Shown: one piece after another, positions 37,279 through 45,712 of the stretch
Layout: the number at the start of each line of letters is the position of its first letter
How positions within the stretch are numbered: position 1 is the stretch's first letter
DNA from: Planctomycetota bacterium
Lineage (GTDB): Bacteria > Planctomycetota > Phycisphaerae > Phycisphaerales > UBA5793
DNA length: 64,000 nucleotides
Reading direction: 5' to 3'
Assembly: GCA_013112555.1 (NCBI GenBank)
Contig: JABFGK010000001.1
Location: forward strand, 1,400,581-1,464,580
Notes under the pieces: model-generated
What the model was told of the DNA's origin: nothing
The model's input: the letters and a program-made list of their open reading frames with translations, nothing else
Databases searched by the model: none
Program-made: the position numbers and the translations under genes

Positions 37279-37686
37279 ATATAGCACCTCCAGGGAGTAT
37301 TTCAGTCGTGCAGCATGGTAGGCGGAGCATCGCCCGTCGGCCGAAATCCACACCAGTGGCACGGGCGTCTCGCCCGTCATTGGATCGACAAGCTGCGACC
37401 GTGAGGGAGCGGGCTCTTCTCCTCCCACGCCCGTCAGGCGCACGAACGTAGCCGGCGGCTTCAGCCGCCGGCAGGGACGCCACGAGCGCACGCCGCCCGG
37501 AGGGCGGACGAAGTCATTCCGGTGCAGCCATCCCTCACCGCGAAGCGGTGCTCGTTTTTAGCCGGGGGTGAAGCGAGTCGCAGACGAGCGCCACCCCCGG
37601 AAAGGAGCGCGTAAAATACCTCTCCTCACCCCGGAGGGGTGGTCGTGGCACGCAATCGAGGCTTACGCCTGGGCTGCCCGCTTACT
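37279..37686. repeat. Composite repeat copy 2 and right arm of the inverted pair
   Basis: A full composite copy occupies 37356-37513 (same modules as 26958-27125). The segment 37538-37686 is the near-identical reverse complement of 33518-33655. It ends in GCCCGCTTACT, the point where the second IS element sits. No gene. Confidence 0.88.
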
Positions 37687-39195
37687 TAGTCGCCCCTGAA
37701 TAATTCGATTTGATCGGTGAATCCAGGTTGAAAGTGGCTTCGGGATGTGGCATACTTTGCAGGATATTGTAGGGATACGTTCCGAAACCTTGCAAATTCG
37801 GAGTCACGGATGAAGCCCCAAGCCCAGCCTGATGATGAGCTGTTCCTGTTCCAATCTCATTTCGATCAACTGCTCAATCCGACCCATCCGCTGATCAAGT
37901 TATCGAAGCAGGTCGACTGGGATCACTTCGATCAATCGTTCGGCGAGTTCTTCTGTGAGTCGGTGGGTGCCCCGGCCAAGGCCACGCGTTTGATGGTCGG
38001 CCTGATCTACCTCAAACACGCGTTCAACGAATCGGACGAGTCGGTCGTCGAGTCGCTGGGTGGAGAACCCGTACTGGCAGTATTTCTGCGGATACACGCA
38101 CTTGCAGCACGAGTGTCCGATTCATCCCACGACGATGACCAAATGGCGAAATCGTGTGGGTGAAGCGAAACTTAATGAGTTGTTGAAACAGACCATCGAG
38201 GTGGCGGTGAAACACCATCGATTGAGCGAACGTGAGTTGACCCATGTGAACGTGGACACGACGGTGCAGGAAAAGAACATCACGCACCCGACCGACTCGA
38301 AGCTGTTGTACCGGTCAATTGTGAAGCTGGTTCGGGCCGCCAAGGGACGCGATATCGTGCTGCGCCAGTCGTATGTTCGAGTGGGCAAACGGGCTGCGGT
38401 AAAGGCCGGTCGATACGCGCACGCGAAGCAGTTCAAGCGAATGCGTCGGTCGTTGCGTCAACTCCGGACGTACGTGGGGCGATTGGTCCGTGACATCGAA
38501 CGCAAAGCACCGCCATCGAGCCGAGATGAAGAGTTGTCGATGTTGCTGGGACGGTGTCAACGGTTGATCGATCAACGACCGAGCGACTCGAACAAGTTAT
38601 ATTCGCTGCACGAGCCGGAGGTGTGCTGCATCAGCAAGGGCAAGGCGCACAGGCGCTATGAGTTTGGTCAGAAGGTGGCCTTGGCGACGACGAATCGAGG
38701 GAACTGGTTCGTGGCGGCCATGTTGTGCGAAGGGAACCCGTACGATGGTCATACGCTGAATGCGACCTTATGTCGTGTCGAATCAAACACTGGCGTTGCG
38801 CTGACTGATGCGTATGTTGACAAGGGATATCGGGGTCACGATTACGAAGGCGAGGCGGCGGTACACATTGCCGGCCGTGGAAGCAAGCGAGCGACGCGAG
38901 TTCAACGGAAGCGTCGCAAGCGACGCAGTGCGATCGAACCTAAGATTGGGCACGCGAAATCGGAGAGTCGTCTAGGACGTTGCTACCTCAAGGGCCTGGC
39001 CGGGGATGCAATCAACGTGGTGCTGGCGGCGGCGGGAGCGAACTTCCGCAAGCTGCTTCGGCTCTTGCGATGCGCACGTGGCGTCGAACAGACGTTCCAG
39101 CTCAACTTCGCCTGGCTCTGGCACCTATTGCGTTGGCCAAACCATCACCCGCGGTTCAAAATCGCCTGATCGGCGGTGTTTTTCAGGGTCGACTA
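37687..39195 (+). mobile_element. IS5-family insertion sequence, about 1.5 kb
   Basis: The left end TAGTCGCCCCTGAATAA and the complement of the right end, TAGTCGACCCTGAAAAA, match at about 15 of 17 positions. The outer flanks are GCCCGCTTACT on the left and CTTACGTGCGCGGCTCG on the right. Uninterrupted copies (for example near 41354) read GCTTACTTACGTGCGCGG, so a short target duplication (2-4 bp) is present; its exact edge is ambiguous because both ends carry TA. Confidence 0.82.
37810..39169 (+). pseudogene. IS5-family transposase split by one frameshift
   Basis: The first frame (37810 to about 38055) encodes SHFDQLLNPTHPLIKLSKQVDWD and GAPAKATRLMVGLIYLKHAF. The second frame (38060-39169) continues at WVENPYWQYFCGYTHLQHECP and runs through the DDE core: HVNVDTTVQEKN, LTDAYVDKGYRGH and AIEPKIGHAKSESRLGR. 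Four bases (TCGC) separate the two frames where three are expected, so a single-base insertion at about 38053-38056 splits the gene. Apart from that the protein is complete, so the event may be recent or, less likely, a programmed frameshift. No resident function other than transposition is expected. Confidence 0.85.
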
Positions 39196-39394
39196 CTTAC
39201 GTGCGCGGCTCGTCGGAAGAAGAGGGCACGACGCATCGTACCCCTACGGCCTTCATCCCGGCACTGGTCGGATTCCTCACCGCGAAGCGGTGGTCGTGCC
39301 ACGCAATCGAGGCGTACGCTTTGAAAACCCGCTTACTCACATGCGCGGCTCGTCGGAAGAAGAGGGCACGACGCATCGTGCCCCTACCTGACAC
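39196..39394 (+). repeat. Dispersed repeat block with GTGCGCGGCTCGTCGG motifs
   Basis: Two copies of ACGTGCGCGGCTCGTCGG (or ACATGCGCGG..), each followed by AAGAAGAGGGCACGACGCAT and CGTRCCCCTAC, frame an ACCGCGAAGCGGT hairpin and a GTGCCACGCAATCGAGGC element. The core motif is the reverse complement of the 39-bp array core. Non-coding. Confidence 0.8.
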
Positions 39395-40771
39395 TCACTC
39401 AAACGTCTGAACCACCAGATTGCTGATCTCGCACGAACTCGGGATAACGGCCTGGAAGAGCAGCGTCTTGCCGGAGACATTTCTCGGGACGTTGCCCTTG
39501 AGTGTTGCCCGTCCGTTCGCGTCGGCGATCGCGCTGCCGGCGACCGTCGGATTCTCCAACTGCAGCGCGTTGACCGTGACGTCACAATCCGGGATCAGTG
39601 TCCCGCCGCCTTGACCGCTCCAGCAGAAGTACACCTTTGTGCCGGGCTGCAGGCCGCTGGCTCGGATGCCGTTGACCTGGCCGGCCACTCCGGGATGTGC
39701 ATTGGTCAACTGGATCGTCGGGTTTACAGGTGTTGCTACAAAGGCACGCTGCAGGTCTGCATGCATTCCGTAGCCGACAATCAGCCCGAAGTCATTGATG
39801 TCAAGTGCATACGCCAGTTCCCACCCGGATTGCGGGGCGATCAGATCCTCAAGGGTCTTCAGTCCGGCCTGCTCCGTCCAGACAAACGCGTGTGGATCAT
39901 CGGTGAGCCAGTGAATGTAGTATCCGATTACTTCGCTTGAATTGTTAATCGCATAGGCTCGACTGTAGGATGATAAACTGCCGTCGTTTATATTTATCTG
40001 CTGCCCATTACGCCACAGCGTGGCCCATGAGCGCTCGTTGAATCCTACCACTTCACTTAGATCGTTGATACCGTAGGCCTCCCCGGTCTGGTTTTGCTCT
40101 GTAAGATCCACCAACTCTCCGGCTGCAGTCCACATCACAGCATGCTGCGAGCCGGTTTCCGGAGCGGCAAAGCCGACCGCCTCACCGAGATTGTTGATAT
40201 CCCAGGCCTCGCCTCCGCGATCTTCTGCGTTGGGGAAGATCTCCAAGGCCGTCATCACACCATCCTGCCAGATGAACGGCCAACGCGTGTAGTCGCCTGG
40301 GGTGATTTCTGCCTTTCCTACCACCTGTCCACTGTCATTGATGCCAAATGCGTGGCTGTTGTCGCCACCGAGAGTGCCCAGCGAGATGATCTCACCATCT
40401 TTCCATAGTGTTGCCATCTCGATCGGGTTGTACGCACCAGAGCCGCCCGCAATCCAACCGAAGTTGTTGATCTCTTGGCCTTTGCTACCAGGATGCGGGT
40501 CGAGCACGCCCATGTCGGTAAGTGTGCCGCTGCTCCAAGTGAAGGCATGGAGCCATTGCCCGGTGCTGCCGCCACCTGTGACCACACCAAACTCATTGAT
40601 GCCGCGTCCTTCACCGATGAGACCTCCAAGCGTGTCGATCTCGATCACGGCGTAGTCATAGGGCCCCTGCCAGGCAAGGGCGTGCCTCGTCGGCACAAGC
40701 GTTGTACTTGTGATTGCAAGCAAGTACAAGATGATCCCAGTACATCGTTTCTGCATAAGAGGCCGAATCAT
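39395..40771 (-). CDS. Secreted HAF-repeat protein
   Basis: This 458-residue protein has a signal peptide (about 1-34, ending HALAW). HAF-type repeats follow: GINEFGVVTG, INNFGWIAG, INDSGQVVG, INNLGEAVG, INDLSEVVG and INDFGLIVG, with LGTLGGDNSHA between, forming a predicted propeller to about 350. The last 100 residues are a separate beta domain (VNGIRASGLQPGTKVYFCWS). There is no PEP-CTERM tail, unlike the paralogous protein at 20081. GAGGAAA is 6 bases before the ATG. Function unknown; probably released or surface-bound. Confidence 0.83.
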   Translation of the reverse strand: MIRPLMQKRCTGIILYLLAITSTTLVPTRHALAWQGPYDYAVIEIDTLGGLIGEGRGINEFGVVTGGGSTGQWLHAFTWSSGTLTDMGVLDPHPGSKGQEINNFGWIAGGSGAYNPIEMATLWKDGEIISLGTLGGDNSHAFGINDSGQVVGKAEITPGDYTRWPFIWQDGVMTALEIFPNAEDRGGEAWDINNLGEAVGFAAPETGSQHAVMWTAAGELVDLTEQNQTGEAYGINDLSEVVGFNERSWATLWRNGQQININDGSLSSYSRAYAINNSSEVIGYYIHWLTDDPHAFVWTEQAGLKTLEDLIAPQSGWELAYALDINDFGLIVGYGMHADLQRAFVATPVNPTIQLTNAHPGVAGQVNGIRASGLQPGTKVYFCWSGQGGGTLIPDCDVTVNALQLENPTVAGSAIADANGRATLKGNVPRNVSGKTLLFQAVIPSSCEISNLVVQTFE

Positions 40772-40814
40772 GCGTTTCCTCAGATTCTGAAGATCGATAC
40801 AGGTCAGGTTATCG

Positions 40815-40916
40815 GCAGTAGGAATTAATTCCTACTGCCTGATAAGACTCGTGGGGGCTGCAACCGCTTGCCCCCGGTGGGATGCGCTGCGAAGCCGTCG
40901 CTTATCCCACCCTACA
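40815..40916. repeat. 26-bp perfect palindrome followed by a TATCCCACC hairpin repeat
   Basis: The palindrome at 40815-40840 is centred on GGAATTAATTCC and runs from GGCAGTA to TACTGCC. The outer bases TTATC and GATAA can extend it with a one-base bulge. It is preceded by TCAGGTCAGGTTA, also found before the palindrome at 27478. The following hairpin (GGTGGGAT..ATCCCACC, 40879-40914) nearly matches 27514-27552. Confidence 0.85.
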
Positions 40917-41032
40917 GATTCGGGGCACATGCCCTTTGACATTGCACAGGGTCTTCGACATCGTGCCCCGCAGACAACCTACCACGGTGTGGCCGGCGTG
41001 TCCAGAGAATTAAGGGTGTTTGCTTTGTCGTC

Positions 41033-41515
41033 GTGGGGCACGGGAGTCTCGCGCGTCATTGCTCCGACAAGCCGCGACCGTGAGGGAGTGGGCACATCTC
41101 CTCCAACGCCCGCCAGGGCGCACGAACGTAGCCGGCGGCTTCAGCGGCCGGAACAGGCACGCGCCACGAGCGCACGCCGCCCGGAGGGCGGACGAAGTGT
41201 AACACAGGATCTGTATCCACAACGGGGCACATGCCCTTCGACATTGCTCAGGATCTACGACAATGTGCCCCTACGGCCCATCATCCCGTACAGTCTTCCC
41301 TCACCCCGAAGGGGTGGTCGTGGCACGCAATCGAGGCGTACGCTCTGAAAACCTGCTTACTTACGTGCGCGGCTCGTCGGAAGAAGAGGGCACATGCAAT
41401 GTGCCCCTACGGCCATCATCCCGGCGTTGGCCGGATCACTCACCGCGAAGCGGTGCGCGTGTGTAGCCGGGGGGTGAAGCGAGTCGCAGACGAGCCGCCA
41501 CCCCCGGAATGGAGC
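41033..41515 (+). repeat. Composite repeat copy 3 with downstream hairpin modules
   Basis: 41033-41200 has the same module order as 26958-27125. Downstream come two GGGGCACATG-type elements, the ACGTGCGCGGCTCGTCGG core in its undisturbed GCTTACTTACG context, and the GGGGGGTGAAGCGAGTCGCA module. This undisturbed copy shows what the target of the second IS looked like before insertion. Confidence 0.8.
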
Positions 41516-41531
41516 TGCAGATAGACCCTCA

Positions 41532-41948
41532 TCACCCCATCACCGTTACCAGTACCGTCCGATCGCGTGGCCGGACGTCGCACTCCATCAGAAAAATCTG
41601 CTGCCACGTACCCAGCACCGGTCGGCCGTCGCGCACGGGCACTGTCATCCCCTGGCCGAGAGTGGTTGCCTGCAGGTGTGAGTGGCCGTTGCCGTCGTGC
41701 CACGCCTGTTCATGGCCATAGTCCCGGCTGGGCGGCATGAGTCGGTCAAAAATCTCGGGCAGGTCCCGGCACAGCCCCGGCTCAAACTCGATCGTCCCGA
41801 TGACCCCCGTACTCCCGATCACAAAGACATGGGCAATGCCGGCCGGTATCCCCGATTCGGTGACGACCCGCGCCACGTCGGCCGTCAAATCGTGCATATC
41901 CCGATGCCCTGAAGTGTGGCGGTGGATTTCAGACTGAAAAACGCTCAT
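41532..41948 (-). CDS. yjbQ: YjbQ/UPF0047 family protein
   Basis: This 138-residue protein matches the conserved YjbQ family: HDLTADVARVV, GIAHVFVIGSTGVIGTIEFEPG, HDGNGHSHLQATTLG and GTWQQIFLMECDVRPRDR are in family order. Members are reported to have weak thiamine phosphate synthase activity, but the physiological role is uncertain. GGGAG is 7-8 bases upstream of ATG 41948. It is divergent from the fetAB unit. Confidence 0.92.
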   Translation of the reverse strand: MSVFQSEIHRHTSGHRDMHDLTADVARVVTESGIPAGIAHVFVIGSTGVIGTIEFEPGLCRDLPEIFDRLMPPSRDYGHEQAWHDGNGHSHLQATTLGQGMTVPVRDGRPVLGTWQQIFLMECDVRPRDRTVLVTVMG

Positions 41949-42081
41949 GAGATAACTCCCTTGATCGACTGCGCGGGCCGGGTGAGTGCTCGGCACATAC
42001 CGTAGAGTATCCCCCACGGTCACACCGGTGACCAACCGACCTGATTCCCAGGTGCGTTTTCAGAGTGAGGATGGACAGGCT

Positions 42082-42840
42082 GTGACTCAGCCGGTGCTTG
42101 AAATCGAGAATCTGACGGTCCGTGCCGGGGACCGCATCGTACTGCGAGATCTGAATCTCAGCGTGGAGCCGGGGTCAATCATCGGTCTGTCGGGGCCGTC
42201 CGGTTGCGGCAAGACGACACTGTTACGAACGCTGGCCGGTCTGATTGATGCCGAAGACGGATCGATCTCGCTCCGCACGCGAGACAGTGAAACACCGTGG
42301 GTGCTTGCGGCGAACTCAGAGCCTCCGGACTGGCCGACCTTTCGCCGTCACATGGTGCTGCAGCAGCAACGGGCGGTCATGATCGACGATGCGACGGTAC
42401 GGGAAAACCTGCGGCTGCCGCTTCGCTTTCGAAGTCACGCACCGGCGCCCCATGACAATGCGGGTGACTGGGACCACCAGGCAGGCGCCCTGATGGCCCA
42501 GTTCGGCCTATCGGCCTCCTTGCTGAAATCGGTGGCCGGCACGCTGTCGGTCGGTGAGCAGCAGCGCATCAGCCTGATACGCGCGCTGTTGATTCAGCCG
42601 GAGGCGTTGCTGCTGGACGAACCGACCAGCGCGCTCGATGCAGACTCGGTGACGGTGGTCGAGTCGGTCATTTCGGCCCTGGCACGGGACCGGGGCCTGG
42701 CCGTCGTCGTCGTCTCTCACGATCGTGATCAACTGAATCGGTGGTGTACCGATCAAATGGACCTGGCTTCATGTGTCGTATCACATGCTCCTGACAACTC
42801 GGAGCCGGTCGCTGCGGGAGTGGGGGGTCGTGTCACATGA
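42082..42840 (+). CDS. fetA: ABC transporter ATP-binding protein, FetA (YbbL) type
   Basis: This protein of about 252 residues has Walker A (GPSGCGKTTLLRTL), the signature LSVGEQQRISLIRALL and Walker B (ALLLDEPTSALDAD), followed by the switch histidine (VVVSHD). With the permease encoded next, it matches the E. coli FetAB iron exporter. The open frame extends to a GTG at 41986. I prefer GTG 42082, because the ATPase fold starts within 5 residues of it and the longer form would leave only 37 bases for the divergent yjbQ promoter; the start is uncertain. Its stop overlaps the fetB ATG (ATGA). Confidence 0.85.
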   Translation: MTQPVLEIENLTVRAGDRIVLRDLNLSVEPGSIIGLSGPSGCGKTTLLRTLAGLIDAEDGSISLRTRDSETPWVLAANSEPPDWPTFRRHMVLQQQRAVMIDDATVRENLRLPLRFRSHAPAPHDNAGDWDHQAGALMAQFGLSASLLKSVAGTLSVGEQQRISLIRALLIQPEALLLDEPTSALDADSVTVVESVISALARDRGLAVVVVSHDRDQLNRWCTDQMDLASCVVSHAPDNSEPVAAGVGGRVT

Positions 42841-43685
42841 ACATCTCTCTGCTGGCACAGACTGGAATGGACGGAGCAGCGGGGGGGGAGGCCGTCGGCG
42901 CCCTGGCACTCGGGCCGATTGACCTGGCGATCGCAGCAGCGCTGGTGCTCGTTGCCGGTGCGATCAGTCTCCTGCTCCGCCTGCACCTGGAACAACGCCT
43001 GATCATCGCCGCCCTGAGGACGGTGGTGCAGTTGCTGCTGATCGGGTATGTGCTGCGCTGGGTGTTTGCATTGGATCGGCCGGCCCCGGTCCTGATTGTG
43101 ATGCTTCTGATGATCACGGCTGCTGCCTATGCCGCTGTCACCCGGCCGAGCCGGACGTATGACCGGGCCTGGGTATCGGTCTTTATCACGCTGATCATCT
43201 GTGCATCGCTGACGACGCTTGTCGTGACCGGCCTCATCATCGGTGTCACGCCGTGGTATCAGCCGCAGTATCTCATCCCGCTGCTGGGCATGGTGTTGGG
43301 GAACTCGTTGACCGGTGTCTCGTTGGCACTGGATCATGTGCTGGACAGCCTGGTCAAGGATGCCCCCCGGATCGAGATGATGCTGTCGCTGGGGGCGAGC
43401 CGGTGGGAGGCCGCCCGGGATTCGATGGCAGAGGCCGTCCGGCGGGGGATGATTCCGATTATCAATGCGATGACTGTGGTCGGGATTGTCTCGCTGCCGG
43501 GGATGATGACAGGCCAGATTCTGGCCGGCGCCAACCCCGTCGAGGCCGTCAAATACCAGATCGTCGTGATGTTTATGATCGCGGCAGCCACCTCGGCCGG
43601 GTGCATGATGATTGTCCTGCTGGCCTATCGGCGTCTGTTCACGTCCCGGCACCAACTCAACTCGGGTGCCATCCGCAAGCGCTAG
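42837..43685 (+). CDS. fetB: ABC transporter permease, FetB (UPF0014) type
   Basis: This 282-residue inner-membrane protein has about seven hydrophobic segments. Family motifs include LRTVVQLLLIGYVLRWVF, PLLGMVLGNSLTGVSLALD, EMMLSLGASRWEAAR and VGIVSLPGMMTGQILAGANP. It forms an exporter with FetA; in E. coli the pair lowers intracellular iron under oxidative stress. The start codon overlaps the fetA stop, so the two are translationally coupled. Confidence 0.92.
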   Translation: MNISLLAQTGMDGAAGGEAVGALALGPIDLAIAAALVLVAGAISLLLRLHLEQRLIIAALRTVVQLLLIGYVLRWVFALDRPAPVLIVMLLMITAAAYAAVTRPSRTYDRAWVSVFITLIICASLTTLVVTGLIIGVTPWYQPQYLIPLLGMVLGNSLTGVSLALDHVLDSLVKDAPRIEMMLSLGASRWEAARDSMAEAVRRGMIPIINAMTVVGIVSLPGMMTGQILAGANPVEAVKYQIVVMFMIAAATSAGCMMIVLLAYRRLFTSRHQLNSGAIRKR

Positions 43686-43712
43686 GGCCCGGAAGCGGTC
43701 TATGATGGCTCG

Positions 43713-43742
43713 TTGACAGCCGACCCGGCCGGACCCTACACT
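43713..43742 (+). promoter_or_regulatory. Sigma70-type promoter for atpC
   Basis: TTGACA (43713-43718) is a consensus -35 box, and TACACT (43737-43742) follows after 18 bases. It lies between fetB and atpC and predicts a leader of about 85 bases. Confidence 0.7.
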
Positions 43743-43833
43743 CCCGGCCACAGTGCACTCCCGGTTGCAGCCCGCAGGGGCTGAAAAACAGTGTTGGCAG
43801 CCCGATTCGCCCTGATATGCATGGAAATAAGAG

Positions 43834-44250
43834 ATGGCCAAGGTATTTCACTGCAGCGTCGTGACTCCGGAAGAGAAGTTGATCGATGGGGATCTCACGT
43901 ATGCCTCGCTGCCGGCCTGGGACGGCCAATACGGCATTGCTCCGGGGAAGTCGCCTTTGTTGGTGAAACTCGGGATCGGGCAGATGCGGCTCGACTTTGC
44001 CGTCGGTGGCAGCCGCTGGTATCTCATTGAGGGCGGGTATGCCCAGATGATCGGCTCGGAACTGACGATCCTGAGCGGCAAGGCCCACAAGGCTGAGAAC
44101 CTGACCGAATCCGATGCCCAGAAGGAACTGGATCAGGCACTCGAACTGACCGGTGTGGGTGAGGAAGAGGCAGAGGCCAAGCGGTCGGCCGTCGAGACGG
44201 CCCGCCAGAAGCGACATCTGGCCCATCACGCATCACACCGCGGTATCTAA
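43834..44250 (+). CDS. atpC: F-type ATP synthase epsilon subunit, isolated from the atp operon
   Basis: This 138-residue protein has the N-terminal beta sandwich (FHCSVVTPEEKLIDGDLTYASLPAWDGQYGIAPG) and a C-terminal helical hairpin (NLTESDAQKELDQALEL) of AtpC/epsilon, the rotor subunit that couples F1 to Fo and restrains ATP hydrolysis. The usual neighbour atpD is not next to it; fetB precedes and an ArsR-like gene follows. A sigma70-like promoter lies at 43713-43742, so it seems to be transcribed by itself. Ribosome site is weak. The rest of the ATP synthase must lie elsewhere. Confidence 0.9.
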   Translation: MAKVFHCSVVTPEEKLIDGDLTYASLPAWDGQYGIAPGKSPLLVKLGIGQMRLDFAVGGSRWYLIEGGYAQMIGSELTILSGKAHKAENLTESDAQKELDQALELTGVGEEEAEAKRSAVETARQKRHLAHHASHRGI

Positions 44251-44321
44251 CGGCTCCTGGGCGCTGCCTCCTTCAATCAGTCAGTCCAGCGGTCTCCCAG
44301 GTGACGGCGCGCGGAGGTGAC

Positions 44322-45359
44322 ATGGCGAAATCGTCGTCCGGCAAAGCGCGATCTCAGTCACAATCGACCACCACGGCTGTCTCATCAGATCGTGGCCCGA
44401 CCACCACCTCCCCCTCCCCAACGCATAAACCGATCACGGACCGGCTGGCCGTGCTGAGCGAGTTATCGCGGTTGAGGCTCCTGCGCCTGCTGGAGCAAGA
44501 GGAACTCGCGGTCGGCGAGATGGCCTCCATCGTGCAGATGCCGCAGTCCACCGTGAGCCGACATCTGAAGGTGCTGCTCGAAGGCGGCTGGATCGTCCGG
44601 CGATCAGAGGGGACGGCTGCCCGGTATCGGATGGTGCCCGAGGGGCTGCCTGCTGAGTGGGTCGAACTCTGGCAGTTGACACGAACGCAACTCGGGGAAA
44701 CGAGCCAGATTCAGCAGGATGAGCATCGGCTGGCCCAGGTGCTGGCTGATCGGCGGATGGACACATCAAGTTACTTCGGTCAGGTCGGGGGCGAGTGGGA
44801 CGGCGTTCGAGAAGACCTGTTCGGCCACGCCTTTGCCGATGAGGCGCTGCTGGCATTGATACCGGGTGATGCGGTGGTCGCCGATCTCGGGTGCGGGACC
44901 GGTGAGATTGCCTCGCGCCTGGCTGCTCACGTGAAGCATGTCCATTGCGTTGATTCTTCCAAAGCAATGCTCGATGCTGCACGCCGGCGATTGGATGAGT
45001 GCACGAACATCACATTCCACAAGAGTGATCTGAGTGATCTTGCCCTTGATGACGGCTCGATTGACATTGCGGTCATTTCGCTCGTGCTGCATCATGTGGA
45101 GCAGCCGGAGCAGGCCGTGGCACAGGCGGCCCGGTGTCTGAAGGCAGGCAGCGGGCGTCTGCTGATTGTCGATATGGTTGAGCACGATCGGGATCAGTAT
45201 CGCTTCCAGATGGGGCATGTCTGGCTGGGGTTCAGCAAAGAGACGGTCATGGGTTGGTTGAAAGCCGTTGGCATGACGAAGTTGAATTTAACGCGCCTGA
45301 CAGCCGATGCATCAGCACGCGGTCCGGAACTGTTTGCTGCTGTCGGCACACGGATGTAG
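44322..45359 (+). CDS. ArsR-type regulator fused to SAM-dependent methyltransferase
   Basis: This 345-residue protein starts with a serine/threonine-rich tail (1-45). A winged-helix ArsR domain follows: LAVLSELSRLRLLRLLEQEELAVGEMASIV, then PQSTVSRHLKVLLEGGWIV, the recognition helix. Residues about 165-345 form a class I methyltransferase: VADLGCGTGEIASRLA, CVDSSKAML, VISLVLHHVEQP. Such fusions are known among ArsR proteins. No CxC-type metal site is visible in the recognition region, so SAM or SAH level, not metal, may be the signal; this is inference. GGAGGTGAC lies 5 bases before ATG 44322, which fixes the start. Confidence 0.88.
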   Translation: MAKSSSGKARSQSQSTTTAVSSDRGPTTTSPSPTHKPITDRLAVLSELSRLRLLRLLEQEELAVGEMASIVQMPQSTVSRHLKVLLEGGWIVRRSEGTAARYRMVPEGLPAEWVELWQLTRTQLGETSQIQQDEHRLAQVLADRRMDTSSYFGQVGGEWDGVREDLFGHAFADEALLALIPGDAVVADLGCGTGEIASRLAAHVKHVHCVDSSKAMLDAARRRLDECTNITFHKSDLSDLALDDGSIDIAVISLVLHHVEQPEQAVAQAARCLKAGSGRLLIVDMVEHDRDQYRFQMGHVWLGFSKETVMGWLKAVGMTKLNLTRLTADASARGPELFAAVGTRM

Positions 45360-45360
45360 C

Positions 45361-45665
45361 CTCGATTGCAGTGGGAGGACAGGCGTCTCGGCCATCCGTT
45401 CTGACGAGCCGCGCGCGTCAGCAAGCGGGTTCTCCCATGGTGGGACGGGCGTCTCGGCCATCCGTTCCGACGAGCCGCGCGCGTCAGCAAGCGGGCTCTC
45501 CCATGGTGGGACGGGCGTCTCTGCCATCCGTTCCGACGAGCCGCGCGCGTAAGCAAGCGGGCTCTCCCGTAGTGGGACGGGCGTCTCGGCCATCCGTTCC
45601 GACGAGCCGCGCGCGTCAGCAAGCGGGCTCTCCCATAGTGGGACAGGCGTCTCGGCCATCATTGT
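45361..45665 (+). repeat. 66-bp tandem repeat upstream of fpg
   Basis: Units start GTGGGACGGGCGTCTCGGCC at 45439 and 45505, with matching starts near 45571 and 45637 and a variant first unit at 45371; the period is 66 bases. Each unit holds CGACGAGCCGCGCGCGTCAG followed by CAAGCGGG, related to the core of the 39-bp array, and a GGGCGTCTCGGCC element related to the composite repeat. Because 66 is a multiple of three, frames stay open on both strands; they are not genes. Confidence 0.92.
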
Positions 45666-45712
45666 TTGGACGCGAACCGAATTGGAACGGTTCATACGAT
45701 ACGTTCCCACCC

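Larger units (their letters stand above)
40772..41531. other. Intergenic block filled with hairpin repeats
   Basis: No gene is supported. It holds a perfect 26-bp palindrome (40815-40840), a TATCCCACC hairpin (40876-40916), composite repeat copy 3 (41033-41200), GGGGCACATG elements (about 41224-41270 and 41390-41408), an ACGTGCGCGGCTCGTCGG core (about 41362) and an ACCGCGAAGCGGT/CCGGGGGGTGAAGCG element (41440-41515). Confidence 0.75.

Noticed and set aside
45194..45622. Minus-strand frames of 132-142 codons and the upstream extension of the DNA glycosylase frame
   Set aside because: All pass through the 66-bp tandem repeat, whose length is a multiple of three. The glycosylase family begins at its MPELP methionine (45713).
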